Numbered from the stretch's first letter, positions 1 through 9,036 are shown. The stretch: DNA of 64,000 bases from Nonomuraea pusilla (GCF_900109355.1 NZ_FOBF01000009.1:124001-188000); one strand, 5' to 3'. Made by a program: numbers and translations. The notes: a model not told the origin generated them from the sequence alone.

Positions 1-820
1 GGTGGCCTTCGGCGATCAGTTCCGCGTCCCAGGCGCCGCGGTCCTGCTCGGTCAGGGGGACCAGTTCGCCTCCTGCCGAGACCCGGGCGGGGCGTCGGGC
101 CTCGATGAGCAGCATCAGCGCCAGCAGCCCGGCCACTTCTCCGTCCTGCGGCAGGAGCGCGCGGATCAGGCGGGTGAGCCGGATCGCCTCGGTGGTCAGG
201 TCGTGTCGTACGGGATCGGTGCCGGGGCCGCTGGCCAGGTAGCCCTCGTTGAAGACGAGGAACAGGACGGCCAGGACGCCGGAGACACGAGCCGGCAGAT
301 CGTCGGCGGACGGCATCCGATAGGGGATGCCGGCCGCCTTGATCTTGGCCTTCGCGCGGGTGATGCGCCGCTCCATGGCGGCCCCCTGCACCAGGAAGGC
401 GCGGGCGATCTCGGACACGGTCAGACCGCCGACCATGCGCAGCGTCAACGCCACGCGCGCTTCCATCGCCAGCGCCGGGTGACAGCAGGTGAAGATCAGC
501 CGGAGCCGGTCGTCGTCGATGGCGCCCAGCGGCGCGGGTGGGGTGTTGTCGTACACCATCTGCGCCTCCCTGTGCTTGCCGTCGCGCTTGTTCTCCCGCC
601 GGATCCGGTCGATGGCCTTGCGGTTGGCGGTGGTGGTCAGCCACGCGCCCGGGTTGGGAGGCAGGCCGTCGGCCCGCCACCGCTCGACGGCGGTCGCGAA
701 CGCCTCGGCCGCCGCCTCCTCGGCGATGTCGAGGTCGCCGAAGCGCCTGGTCAGGGCCGCCACCACCCGCGCCCATTCGTCGCGATGGGCCCGGATGACC
801 GCCTGCTCGACGTCGTTCAC
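1..820 (-). CDS. ECF sigma factor of the DUF6596/COG4941 type, C-terminus cut by window edge
   Basis: RNA polymerase sigma factor that would direct polymerase to a small stress regulon. I translated the minus strand: 273 codons are readable before the edge. Region 2 lies at about residues 8-80 (FGDLDIAEEAAAEAFATAVE, then NPGAWLTTTANRKAIDRIRR). Region 4 is near residues 125-160 (LTVSEIARAFLVQ, ERRITRAKAKI). The extra C-terminal helical domain typical of this subgroup follows (VLFLVFNEGYLAS). The GTG start at 818-820 overlaps the TGA of the YCII gene (GTGA), so the two are probably translationally coupled. Sigma factors of this subgroup are often paired with YCII proteins, which fits. No anti-sigma gene is visible. 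Confidence 0.93.
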   Translation of the reverse strand, partial: MNDVEQAVIRAHRDEWARVVAALTRRFGDLDIAEEAAAEAFATAVERWRADGLPPNPGAWLTTTANRKAIDRIRRENKRDGKHREAQMVYDNTPPAPLGAIDDDRLRLIFTCCHPALAMEARVALTLRMVGGLTVSEIARAFLVQGAAMERRITRAKAKIKAAGIPYRMPSADDLPARVSGVLAVLFLVFNEGYLASGPGTDPVRHDLTTEAIRLTRLIRALLPQDGEVAGLLALMLLIEARRPARVSAGGELVPLTEQDRGAWDAELIAEGH

Positions 821-1140
821 AGGAACGGCCGCACCTCGAGCTTCCGGTCGCAGATCTTCGACGCCTCGGCGGCGAGCCTGAGCGCCACGTCCAGATCGGG
901 GCACTCCCACACCCAGACGCCGGCGAGGTACTCCTTCGACTCCACGAAAGGCCCGTCGCTGAACACCGTCTGCTCGCCCCGGTTGTCGACGACCGTGGCC
1001 GCGTCGGTGTCCGCGAGCCCGCCCGCGAAGACCCAGTAGCCCTCGGCGATCAGTCGTTCGTTGAACGCGCTGATGGCAGGCTGCCTGTCCGTGCTGCCGG
1101 GATCGCTCTTGTCATCGATCACGGAAACCAGGTATCGCAT
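817..1140 (-). CDS. YCII-related (DGPF-domain) protein
   Basis: Small cytoplasmic ferredoxin-fold protein of 107 aa with no assigned reaction; family members are regularly encoded next to ECF sigma factors. The family motif is visible as SDGPFVESKEYLAG near residues 60-75. The start was set at MRYLVSVIDD because a strong Shine-Dalgarno (AGGAGGTGATC) lies just before it; an upstream in-frame extension to 1362 is not supported. Its stop overlaps the start of the sigma-factor gene, giving an operon running leftwards. It may sense a ligand for the sigma factor; that is inference. Confidence 0.9.
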   Translation of the reverse strand: MRYLVSVIDDKSDPGSTDRQPAISAFNERLIAEGYWVFAGGLADTDAATVVDNRGEQTVFSDGPFVESKEYLAGVWVWECPDLDVALRLAAEASKICDRKLEVRPFL

Positions 1141-1166
1141 CTGGAGATCACCTCCTGTGGTGGGCT

Positions 1167-1775
1167 TCAGGCCGTCGCGTACCGCGGGCGTCCGGCCGGC
1201 CGGTAGACCTGGGTCGTCACGCCCTTCGAGTCGACCCGCGACTCGACCAGGTCGAGCGCGAGATCCGGACCGGTCTCGGGGAACAGTCTCGCGCCCTGGC
1301 CGAGGATCACCGGGATCACGATCAGCGTCATCTCGTCGACCAGGTCGTTCTCCAGCAGCCACCGGATCAGGATGCCACTGCCGTGCACCTGCAGCTCACC
1401 CCCGGGCTTGGCCTTCAGCTCGCCGATGGCCGCCGCGAGGTCACCGCGGAGGACGGTCGTGTCCTCCCAGCGCGGCGTGGTGAGCGTGGTCGAGGCGACG
1501 TACTTGGGGGCCTGGTTCAAGGCCACGCCGATGGGATGGGCGCGCATCTGGTCGATCGATCCCCACGAGCCGGCGAACAGCTCATAGGTGTGCCGGCCGA
1601 ACAGGAACGCCTCGGCGCGCTGGTAGGTCCGCGTGATGAACGTCCTGGTCTCGTCGTCGCCCTTCCCCAGGGCCCATCCGCCGCGCTCGAATCCGTTCCT
1701 GCGGTCATCCGACGCGGCGCCGTTTCCCTGCATCACTCCGTCGATGGTGACCTGAGTCATGGTCGTCAGCTTCAT
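1167..1775 (-). CDS. Dihydrofolate reductase family protein (RibD C-terminal domain)
   Basis: Predicted cytoplasmic NAD(P)H-dependent reductase of 202 aa with the RibD_C/DHFR-like fold; the substrate is unknown. Family features are the N-terminal MTQVTIDGVMQG strand, FLFGRHTYELFAGSW near residue 65, and the late nucleotide-binding stretch LQVHGSGILIRWLLENDLVD. The start ATG at 1773-1775 has GAAGGAA about 8 nt upstream. It reads in the same direction as the YCII and sigma genes with a 26-nt gap, so the three are probably one transcript; such reductases commonly accompany YCII/sigma pairs. It is distinct from the FolA housekeeping enzyme. Confidence 0.9.
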   Translation of the reverse strand: MKLTTMTQVTIDGVMQGNGAASDDRRNGFERGGWALGKGDDETRTFITRTYQRAEAFLFGRHTYELFAGSWGSIDQMRAHPIGVALNQAPKYVASTTLTTPRWEDTTVLRGDLAAAIGELKAKPGGELQVHGSGILIRWLLENDLVDEMTLIVIPVILGQGARLFPETGPDLALDLVESRVDSKGVTTQVYRPAGRPRYATA

Positions 1776-1974
1776 GATCGCGGTTCCTTCGCCTTGGCGC
1801 CGCCCTCTTGCGGGCGGCCTCACCTCAGCTACGAACACCACCGCCCCGCTCCGACACCTCCTCCCGAACTTCTCCGAAGAATTCTCCGCCGAGACGGCCC
1901 TCCGGTCAGGCGGTCGGGCGGCTGCACGAGCTCGGCACCGTTGCCGGTCTCGGCGTGAAGTGACGTCCGGGGCT

Positions 1975-3210
1975 CTACAGGTAGAGCCGCAGCAGGTCCT
2001 CCTCGCTCTCGCGGCGGACGATCGCCCGCGCCTCGCCGTCCCGCACCGCCACCACCGGCGGCCGGGGCACGTGGTTGTAGTTGCTGGCCATGGAGCGCTG
2101 GTAGGCGCCCGACACCGGCACGGCGAGCAGGTCACCAGGCCGGACGTCATCCGGCAGCGGCACGTCCCTCACGAGCACGTCGCCGCTCTCGCAGTGCTTG
2201 CCGACCACGGTGAACGGGCTGAGCGGGGCATCCGAGGCGCGGCCCGCGAGCGAGGCGGTGTAGGCGGCGCCGTACATGCCGGGGCGGGGGTTGTCGCTCA
2301 TGCCGCCGTTCACGCTCACGAACGGGCCCTTGACCGTGCCGATCTCGTAGAGCGCCACCGTGGACGGCCCCGCGATGGACCTGCCGGGCTCGACGGCCAG
2401 GCGCAGGCCCGCCGTCTCCTTCCTGAGCACCGTGACCAGCTCGGCGGGCGTCGGCGGGGTGGGGTCGTCCGGCGTGTAGCCGATGCCGAGTCCGCCGCCC
2501 AGGTCGAGCCTGGTGACGCCGACCTCGGCGGCGAACCCGGCCATCCTGGCGGCGGCGGTGCCGAAGGCGTCCAGCTCGAAGATCTGCGAGCCGATGTGGG
2601 AGTGCAGGCCGTACAGCTCCAGCGAGGGTTCGGCGGCCACCCGTTCCACCGCGAGCGCGGCGGCTCCGGCGCTCAGCGAGAAGCCGAACTTGGAGTCCTC
2701 GCCGCCGGTGGCGATGAACGCGTGGGTGTGCGGGTCGACGCCCGGCGTCACCCTGATCATCACGCGCTGCCGCACGCCCAGGGAGGCGGCGATCTCGGCG
2801 AGCCTGGCGATCTCGGTGAAGGAGTCGACGACCACGCAGCCGATGCCCCACGCCACGGCGCGGCGCAGCTCCGCGGGAGACTTGTTGTTGCCGTGGAAGA
2901 CGACCCGCTCGGGCGGCATCCCGCCGGCCATGGCCACCGCGAGCTCGCCGCCCGTGCAGACGTCGAGCGACAGGCCGAGCCGGTCGAGCCAGCGCACCAC
3001 CTCGGGGCAGAGGAAGGCCTTGCCGCCGTAGTGGACGTCGCCGTCGGGAAGCGCGTCCAGCCACGCCCGCGCGCGGGCGGTGAAGTCGGCCTCGTCCAGC
3101 ACGTACGCGGGCGTGCCGTGCGTCCGGGCCAGTTCGACGGCCCCGACGCCTCCCAGATGCAGCTCCCCGTCGTGCCAAGCGGCAGTTTGCGGCCAGATGT
3201 CCAAGCTCAT
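1975..3210 (-). CDS. lysA: Diaminopimelate decarboxylase (LysA family)
   Basis: PLP-dependent fold-III decarboxylase of 411 aa expected to convert meso-diaminopimelate to L-lysine in the cytoplasm. The PLP lysine sits in DVHYGGKAFLC near residue 60. HSHIGSQI, DLGGGLGIGY and EPGRSIAGPS mark the barrel, and GKHCESGDVL supplies the active-site cysteine. The start is uncertain: MSLDIWP has no Shine-Dalgarno, but a TACGCT box lies 8 nt upstream (3219-3224), so a leaderless message is possible; longer in-frame starts exist up to 3324. It is divergent from the amino-acid ABC operon. Because DAP is a wall component this copy could serve salvage; whether a second lysA exists elsewhere cannot be seen. 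Confidence 0.88.
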   Translation of the reverse strand: MSLDIWPQTAAWHDGELHLGGVGAVELARTHGTPAYVLDEADFTARARAWLDALPDGDVHYGGKAFLCPEVVRWLDRLGLSLDVCTGGELAVAMAGGMPPERVVFHGNNKSPAELRRAVAWGIGCVVVDSFTEIARLAEIAASLGVRQRVMIRVTPGVDPHTHAFIATGGEDSKFGFSLSAGAAALAVERVAAEPSLELYGLHSHIGSQIFELDAFGTAAARMAGFAAEVGVTRLDLGGGLGIGYTPDDPTPPTPAELVTVLRKETAGLRLAVEPGRSIAGPSTVALYEIGTVKGPFVSVNGGMSDNPRPGMYGAAYTASLAGRASDAPLSPFTVVGKHCESGDVLVRDVPLPDDVRPGDLLAVPVSGAYQRSMASNYNHVPRPPVVAVRDGEARAIVRRESEEDLLRLYL

Positions 3211-3332
3211 GAGGCGCGAGCGTAGGCAACCGCGACGCATCGGAGGGCCGAGCGTCGACGGATTCGTTGCTGAGGGTCGCATGCCTTCACGAGTCTTGGT
3301 GACGCCTGACCGCCTGGCCACCATGAGGTGCC

Positions 3333-4199
3333 ATGCAAAAACACCTGGTCATCGCCCTGGTGGCGGTCTGCGCGCTGGGCGCGGGATGCGGGAGGTCCAC
3401 CTCGGGTACGGCGGCGCCCACGCCGCCCTCCTCGACCGGCAAGAGCGCCAAGGACCTCGTCCCCGAAGCCGTCAGGAAGTCGGGCGAGCTGCGGATGGCG
3501 ACCTCGGAAGGCTATCCGCCGATGGAGATGTACAAGCCGGGCACCCAGGAGATGACCGGCGTCGACGCCGACCTGGCCGTCGCCATCGGGGCGCGGCTGG
3601 GGCTGCGGACCCGCATCATCAACGCCTCCTTCGACGGCCTCATCCCGGGGCTGCAGGGCGGCAGGTGGGACATCGCCATGGCCGCGCTCAGCGACCTGGA
3701 GCAGCGCCGCAAGGCCGTCGACTTCGTCGACTACTTCAACGCCGGCGGCTCGATCATGGTCAGGAAGGGCAACCCGGAGGGCATCAAGACCCTCGCCGAC
3801 CTGTGCGGCAAGAAGGTCGTCCTGGCCAAGGGCAGTTCCAACCTGGAGATCGGCAAGCGCCAGAACGACAAGTGCGCGCAGAAGATGGAGATCATGCAGA
3901 GCGAGGACGCGCCGACCGGCCTGCTCAGCATCGACTCCGGACGCACGGTCGCCACGATCGTCGACTCGCCCGTGGCCGCCATGTACGCCAAGGAGACCGG
4001 CAAGTACGAGGTCCTGCCCGAGCAGTACGACGCCGGGCCGTGGGGCATCGCGATCGACAAGAAGCAGACCGGCCTGCGCGACGCCGTCGCGAAGGCGCTG
4101 CAGGAGCTGCTCGACAGCGGCGAGTACGGCAAGATCCTGGAGAAGTACGGCACGACGGCGAACGCCGTGGCCAAGGTCACGATCAACACCGGCGCATGA
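3333..4199 (+). CDS. Amino-acid ABC transporter substrate-binding lipoprotein (family 3)
   Basis: Extracytoplasmic lipoprotein of 288 aa that captures a polar amino acid or related ligand for import. The signal peptide ends in lipobox LGAGC (Cys near residue 20). The mature part shows the family-3 solute-binding pattern: GELRMATSEGYPPMEMY, GVDADLAVAIGARLG, FDGLIPGLQGGRWDIAMAA, and the late GIAIDKKQTGLRDAV. Its TGA overlaps the ATG of the permease (ATGA), so it is the first gene of an operon of five. The ligand cannot be read from sequence; the downstream deacylase suggests a D-amino acid or an N-acylated or wall-derived one. Confidence 0.93.
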   Translation: MQKHLVIALVAVCALGAGCGRSTSGTAAPTPPSSTGKSAKDLVPEAVRKSGELRMATSEGYPPMEMYKPGTQEMTGVDADLAVAIGARLGLRTRIINASFDGLIPGLQGGRWDIAMAALSDLEQRRKAVDFVDYFNAGGSIMVRKGNPEGIKTLADLCGKKVVLAKGSSNLEIGKRQNDKCAQKMEIMQSEDAPTGLLSIDSGRTVATIVDSPVAAMYAKETGKYEVLPEQYDAGPWGIAIDKKQTGLRDAVAKALQELLDSGEYGKILEKYGTTANAVAKVTINTGA

Positions 4200-5026
4200 C
4201 GGAGCTCCCGATCGAGGCGGTGAAACCGCCCAGACCCGGACGGCTCGTCGCGGCGGCGCTCGCGGCGCTCGCGATGGTGTGGCTGGTCTACACCGTCATC
4301 GTCAACCCCAACCTGCACTGGGACGTGATCGTCACGTTCCTGCTGGACGGCCGCATCCTCGGCGGCCTGTGGATCACGGTCGCGCTCACGGCGCTGTCCA
4401 TGGTGGTCGGCGTCGGCCTCGGCGTGATGGCCGCCGTCATGCAGCTGTCCGACAGCCCCGTGCTGCGCGGCGCGGCCGGCCTGTACACCTGGTTCTTCCG
4501 CGGCACGCCGCTGCTGGTGCAGCTCATCTTCTGGTTGGACATCGGCCTGGTCTTCCCCGAGATCGGGATCGGTGTCCCGTTCGGCGGGCCGATGTTCCTC
4601 CAGTGGCCGGCCAACGAGCTGATCACGCCGTTCACGGCGGCGCTGCTCGGGCTGACCATCAACGAGGGCGCCTACATGGCGGAGATCGTCCGCGCCGGCA
4701 TCCGCTCGGTCGATCCGGGCCAGCGGGAGGCGGCCGAGTCGCTCGGCATGTCGCACCGGCAGATCCTGCGCAGGGTCGTGCTGCCCCAGGCGATGCGGGT
4801 GATCATCCCGCCGACCGGCAACCAGTTCATCTCGATGCTGAAGACCACCTCGATGGTGTCGGTCATCTCCGGCGCCGAGCTGCTGACCGTCTCCCAGCGG
4901 ATCTACCTGGACAACTTCGAGGTGATCGCGCTGCTGGTGGTCGCCTCCACGTGGTACCTGCTGCTCACCAGCGTGGCCACCGTCGGCCAGCGCTTCCTGG
5001 AGAGGAGGTTCAGCCGTGGCCACTAG
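4196..5026 (+). CDS. Polar amino-acid ABC transporter permease (HisMQ/GlnP type)
   Basis: Integral membrane permease of 276 aa with about five hydrophobic segments. The start is the ATG overlapping the binding-protein stop. The cytoplasmic EAA loop is clear: GQREAAESLGMSHRQILRRV at about residues 178-197. The family segments YTWFFRGTPLLVQL and NEGAYMAEIVRAGI also match. It overlaps the ATPase gene by 11 nt. Only one permease gene is present, so it should work as a homodimer with the next gene product. Confidence 0.94.
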   Translation: MTELPIEAVKPPRPGRLVAAALAALAMVWLVYTVIVNPNLHWDVIVTFLLDGRILGGLWITVALTALSMVVGVGLGVMAAVMQLSDSPVLRGAAGLYTWFFRGTPLLVQLIFWLDIGLVFPEIGIGVPFGGPMFLQWPANELITPFTAALLGLTINEGAYMAEIVRAGIRSVDPGQREAAESLGMSHRQILRRVVLPQAMRVIIPPTGNQFISMLKTTSMVSVISGAELLTVSQRIYLDNFEVIALLVVASTWYLLLTSVATVGQRFLERRFSRGH

Positions 5027-5780
5027 CATGGTGAAGATCGAATCGGTGCGGAAGCGCTTCGGGCACCTTGAGGTGCTGAAGGGTGTCAGCCTCGACGTTC
5101 CGCCGGGCGGGGTGGTCTGCGTGGTGGGCCCGTCCGGCTCCGGCAAGTCGACGCTGCTGCGCTGCGTCAACAGGCTGGAGACCATCGACGCGGGCCGGGT
5201 GTGGGTCGACGGCGAGCTCATCGGCTTCGCCGAGAAGGGCGGCAGGCTGCACCTGCTGCGGCCCGAGGAGCTGTGCCGCCAGCGCCAGGAGATCGGCATG
5301 GTCTTCCAGCGCTTCCACCTGTTCCCGCACATGACCGCGCTGGAGAACGTCATGGAGGGCCCGTGCACGGTCAGGCGCGTCCCGAAGGCGACGGCCGCCT
5401 CGCAGGCGATGGCGCTGCTCGACAGGGTGGGGCTGGCCGACAGGGCTGGGCACTACCCGCGGCAGCTGTCGGGCGGCCAGCAGCAGCGGGTCGCGATCGC
5501 GCGCAGCCTGGCCATGAACCCGAAGCTGATGCTGTTCGACGAGCCGACCAGCGCGCTCGACCCCGAGCTGGTGCAGGAGGTGCTGCAGGTCATGCGTGAC
5601 CTGGCGGCCAGCGGGATGACGATGATCGTGGTCACCCACGAGATGGGCTTCGCCCGGGAGGCGGGTGACCACCTGGTTTTCATCGACGACGGCGTGATCG
5701 TGGAGGAGGGCCCGCCCCGCGAGGTGCTGTCCCGGCCGCGCCACGAGCGCACCCGCGCCTTCCTCGGGCAGGTCCTGTGA
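5016..5780 (+). CDS. Amino-acid ABC transporter ATP-binding protein (GlnQ/HisP type)
   Basis: Cytoplasmic ATPase of 254 aa that drives the importer. Walker A is GPSGSGKSTLL (about residues 37-47), the Q-loop is MVFQRFHLFPHMT, the signature is LSGGQQQRVAIARSL, Walker B is LMLFDEPTSALDPE, and the switch histidine is in VVTHEMGFA. The GTG start at 5016 was chosen because GAGAGGAGG lies 7 nt upstream, inside the permease gene. Compared with classical GlnQ there is a short insertion between Walker A and the Q-loop (GFAEKGGRLHLLRPEEL). Confidence 0.95.
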   Translation: MATSMVKIESVRKRFGHLEVLKGVSLDVPPGGVVCVVGPSGSGKSTLLRCVNRLETIDAGRVWVDGELIGFAEKGGRLHLLRPEELCRQRQEIGMVFQRFHLFPHMTALENVMEGPCTVRRVPKATAASQAMALLDRVGLADRAGHYPRQLSGGQQQRVAIARSLAMNPKLMLFDEPTSALDPELVQEVLQVMRDLAASGMTMIVVTHEMGFAREAGDHLVFIDDGVIVEEGPPREVLSRPRHERTRAFLGQVL

Positions 5781-5811
5781 ACGGCTCGCTCCTCATGAAG
5801 GGTTCGGCAGC

Positions 5812-7395
5812 GTGAGCCTCGATGTGCTGATCAGCGGTGGTCTCGTCGCCGACGGTACGGGCGCGCCGCTGCGCCGTGCCGACGTCGGCGTCAGCGGCGA
5901 CCGCCTCGTCCTGCTGCCCGAGGGCGGCCCGGCCGACGGCGGCGGAGCGCGGGTGATCGACGCCACCGGACTGGTGGTCGCCCCCGGCTTCATCGACGTC
6001 CACACCCACTCCGACGCGGTCACCCTGCTCGGCGAGGCGGGCAGGGACCTGGCCGCCGCCCCCGTCCGCATGGGCGTCACGGTGGAGATCTGCGGCAACT
6101 GCGGGTCGAGCCTTTTTCCCGCGCTGCCCGAGCGGGTGCCGGCGCTGCGCCGGTCGAGCAGGGCCGGCTTCGGCGGCGACATACCGATATTTCAGGACTA
6201 CGGGGGGTTCATCGAGGCGCACGAGCGCACCCCCCGGTCGAACCATCTGACCTCCCTCGTCGGCCACGGCACCCTCAGGGCGGGCGTGCTCGGCTACGAG
6301 GACCGCCCGGCCACCCCCGCCGAGCTCGACACCATGTGCGCGCTGCTGGACGACGCGCTGGCCGCCGGAGCGGCCGGGCTGTCCACCGGGCTCATCTACA
6401 CCCCGGGCACCTACGGCGACACCGCCGAGGTGGTGGCGCTGGCCCGGGTCGCGGCCAGGCACGGCAGGCCGTACGTCACGCACCTGAGGGACGAGATGTC
6501 CCGCGTCGAGGAGGCGCTGGAGGAGGCCGTCGAGATCGCCCGCAGGAGCGGGGCCGCGCTCCACGTCAGCCACCACAAGACGGCGGGCAGGCACGCCTGG
6601 GGCAGGACCCTGCGGACGCTCCCCCGCATCGCGGAGCTGCGGGCCCAGGGCATGGACGTCACCTGCGACGTCTACCCCTACACCGAGGGCAGCACGTCGC
6701 TGTCGGCGATGTTCCCCCCGTGGGCCAACGACGGCGGCACCGAGGCGCTGCTCGACCGGCTGCGCGACGCCGGCCAGCGCGACCGGATGCGCAGGGCGAT
6801 CGAGGAGGGCGTGCCCGGCTGGGAGAACACGGTCGGCAACGGCGGCTGGGATCGCATCTCCGTCGCCTGCGCCGCCCATCACCCCGAGGTCGAGGGCCGC
6901 ACGATCGCCGAACTCGGCGGCGACCCCGTGGACGCCGCCGCGGAGCTGCTCCTCGCCGAGGAGGGCGAGGTGACGATCATCAGCCACTCCATGCGCGAGG
7001 ACGACGTCCAGCGGGTCCTGGCCAGCGAGTTCGCCATGATCGGCTCGGACGGCGTGCCCAAGCCGGGCCATCCGCACCCCCGCCTGGCCGGCACCTTCCC
7101 CAGGGTGCTCGGCCGCTACTCCCGCGACCGGGGCCTGTTCCCGCTGGAGGTCGCCGTCCACAAGATGACCGGCATGGCGGCCGACCGGTTCGGGCTGGCG
7201 GACCGGGGCGTCGTACGCGACGGCGCGCACGCCGACCTCGTGCTGCTCGACCCCGAGACGGTCGCCGACGGCGCCACCTACGCCGATCCGCTGCTGCCCC
7301 CCGCCGGCATCCACGCCGTCGTCGTGGCGGGACGGCTCGCCGTCGAAGGCGGCAGGCTCACCGAGCACAGACCAGGAAGGATCATCGGGCGGTGA
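5812..7395 (+). CDS. N-acyl-D-amino-acid deacylase (D-aminoacylase, amidohydrolase superfamily)
   Basis: Metal-dependent amidohydrolase of 527 aa expected to remove the acyl group from N-acyl-D-amino acids; cytoplasmic, no signal peptide. Metal ligands are in GFIDVHTHSD near residue 64; CGNCGSSLFP, TYGDTAEVVALA, VTHLRDE, HVSHHKTAG and a late metal aspartate in MIGSDGVP follow the family order. The GTG start has AAGGG upstream. It lies 31 nt after the ATPase gene and overlaps the serine hydrolase start (GTGA), so it belongs to the transporter operon. A D-hydantoinase-like specificity is possible, but CxNCG and HxSHHK favour D-aminoacylase. Confidence 0.88.
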   Translation: MSLDVLISGGLVADGTGAPLRRADVGVSGDRLVLLPEGGPADGGGARVIDATGLVVAPGFIDVHTHSDAVTLLGEAGRDLAAAPVRMGVTVEICGNCGSSLFPALPERVPALRRSSRAGFGGDIPIFQDYGGFIEAHERTPRSNHLTSLVGHGTLRAGVLGYEDRPATPAELDTMCALLDDALAAGAAGLSTGLIYTPGTYGDTAEVVALARVAARHGRPYVTHLRDEMSRVEEALEEAVEIARRSGAALHVSHHKTAGRHAWGRTLRTLPRIAELRAQGMDVTCDVYPYTEGSTSLSAMFPPWANDGGTEALLDRLRDAGQRDRMRRAIEEGVPGWENTVGNGGWDRISVACAAHHPEVEGRTIAELGGDPVDAAAELLLAEEGEVTIISHSMREDDVQRVLASEFAMIGSDGVPKPGHPHPRLAGTFPRVLGRYSRDRGLFPLEVAVHKMTGMAADRFGLADRGVVRDGAHADLVLLDPETVADGATYADPLLPPAGIHAVVVAGRLAVEGGRLTEHRPGRIIGR

Positions 7396-8144
7396 ACGAC
7401 ATCACGCTCGCCGTCGCGACGCGGGATCTGGTGACGGGCGAGTTCCACGGCGTCAACGAGGACGCCGAACTGCCGCTGGCCAGCGTAGGCAAGCTGCTCC
7501 TGCTGGCCGAGGTGGCGATGAGCGTCGAAGGCGGCATCCTCCACCCCGACACGCCCGTGACGCTGCACGACGACGACTACTGCGGCGGCTCGGGGCTGCT
7601 GCTGTCGCTGTCGGGACGCAGCTGGACGATCGGCGACCTCGCCCTGCTGACGGCCGCGGTCAGCGACAACACCGCGACCAACGCGCTGCTGCGCGAGATC
7701 GGCCTGGACCGGGTCAACGCGGCGGCCGCGGCCCTCGGGCTGTCGAGGACCAGGCTGCTCGACCGCATCAGGGAGCCGCGCGGCCCCGAGGACCCGCCGA
7801 CGTTCGCGATCGGCACCGCGGCCGACCTCTCCTGCCTGGCCGCGCTCGTCGCGGGTGCGGACGGCTGGCAGGTGCTCATGCGCGGCTGGATGCAGCAGAA
7901 CACCGACCACACCCTCGTCCCCGCCCTGGTCAGGCACGACCCCGAGGGCGCCTGGCTGGCCAACAAGACCGGCACCGACGAGGGCGTCAGGTCCGACGTC
8001 GGCATCATGGGCGGGCGGATCGCGTACGCCGTCCTCGCCCACGGCCCCTCAGGCAGCGAGCACGAGCTGGCCTCCGCCGTACGGCGGGCCGGGCTCGACG
8101 TCGCCGCCCGCCTCAGCGCAGCGACGGCTCCATCGAGTTCCTGA
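7392..8144 (+). CDS. Serine hydrolase of the class A beta-lactamase/transpeptidase-like superfamily
   Basis: Penicillin-recognising-fold protein of 250 aa. The three catalytic motifs are visible: SxxK as ASVGKLL (about residue 32), SDN as AVSDNTATN (about residue 95), and KTG as NKTGTDEG (about residue 197). There is no signal peptide, unlike exported beta-lactamases, so it probably acts on an imported substrate in the cytoplasm. The start is the GTG overlapping the deacylase stop. A DD-peptidase, esterase or D-amino-acid amidase/peptidase role fits the operon better than resistance; this is inference. Its last 32 nt overlap the 3' end of the opposing LysR gene. Confidence 0.85.
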   Translation: MNDITLAVATRDLVTGEFHGVNEDAELPLASVGKLLLLAEVAMSVEGGILHPDTPVTLHDDDYCGGSGLLLSLSGRSWTIGDLALLTAAVSDNTATNALLREIGLDRVNAAAAALGLSRTRLLDRIREPRGPEDPPTFAIGTAADLSCLAALVAGADGWQVLMRGWMQQNTDHTLVPALVRHDPEGAWLANKTGTDEGVRSDVGIMGGRIAYAVLAHGPSGSEHELASAVRRAGLDVAARLSAATAPSSS

Positions 8145-9036
8145 GCTGGGCCGAGGCCGTGCGCAGGTAGGCCAGGAAGGAGCGGGCGGCCGGGTTGGGG
8201 TTGGTCGGCCGCCTGGCCACGCCGATCCTGCGGAACAGGTTCGGCGTGGCCAGGCGGCAGGTGTGCAGCCCGGTCGCGCCCTGCAGGCCGAGGCTCGGCA
8301 CCAATGCGACGCCGAGCCCGGCCCGTACCAGGCCGATCGTCACCTCGTAGTGGTCGCTGCGGCAGCGGATCTGCGGCGAGAAGCCCTCCAGCGCGCTGGC
8401 CCGCTCCAGGATCGACACCGGATGCTCGGCCCCGAACGTGGTGATCCACGGCTGGTCGGCCAGGTCCGCCAGGCGCACCCTGGGCCGCTGGGCGGCGGAG
8501 TGGCCGGTCGGCAGGACCAGGAGTTGCGGCTCGTCGAACAGGTGGACGACCTCCACCCCCTCGGGGCACTGCCACGGGTCGAGCGCGTGCTCGAAGACCA
8601 CCAGCACGTCGAGCGCGCCGCGCTCCAGGTCGGGCAGCAGCTCGTAGGGCTGGCCCTCCACCAGGTCGAGCGCCACGTTGGGGTACCTGGAGGCGAACCG
8701 CGACAGCGCCAGCGGCAGCAGGCGGTACCCGGCGGAGGCGAAGAAGCCGATGCGCAGCTCACCGGCGTCGACCCTGGCCTGGGCGAGAAGGTCCTTCTCC
8801 GCCGCCTCGATGATGTCGACGACCTCCTGCGCCCGGATGGCGAGGCGGCGTCCCGCCTCGGTCAGCCGCAGGCTCTGCGCGTTGCGCTCGACCAGGCCGA
8901 CCCCCGCCTCCTGCTCCAGGCGGGACAGCTGATGCGACACGGCGGACGGCGACAGCTTCAACACCCTGGCCGCACCGGCGATGCTGCCCGTCCTGAACAC
9001 CTCAAGCAGGACACGCAGCCGGTTACTACTCAACAC
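8113..9036 (-). CDS. LysR-family transcriptional regulator
   Basis: DNA-binding regulator of 307 aa. The N-terminal winged helix-turn-helix is typical (FRTGSIAGAARVLKLSPSAV, then SHQLSRLEQEAGVGLVERN) and a coiled linker and periplasmic-binding-like effector domain follow (ELRIGFFASAGYRLLP, GLGVALVPSLGL). It starts with GTG. It converges on the serine hydrolase and shares 32 nt with it, so it probably controls the 3333-8144 operon from downstream; this is inference from position. The effector would be the transported ligand or its product. Confidence 0.92.
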   Translation of the reverse strand: MLSSNRLRVLLEVFRTGSIAGAARVLKLSPSAVSHQLSRLEQEAGVGLVERNAQSLRLTEAGRRLAIRAQEVVDIIEAAEKDLLAQARVDAGELRIGFFASAGYRLLPLALSRFASRYPNVALDLVEGQPYELLPDLERGALDVLVVFEHALDPWQCPEGVEVVHLFDEPQLLVLPTGHSAAQRPRVRLADLADQPWITTFGAEHPVSILERASALEGFSPQIRCRSDHYEVTIGLVRAGLGVALVPSLGLQGATGLHTCRLATPNLFRRIGVARRPTNPNPAARSFLAYLRTASAQLRNSMEPSLR

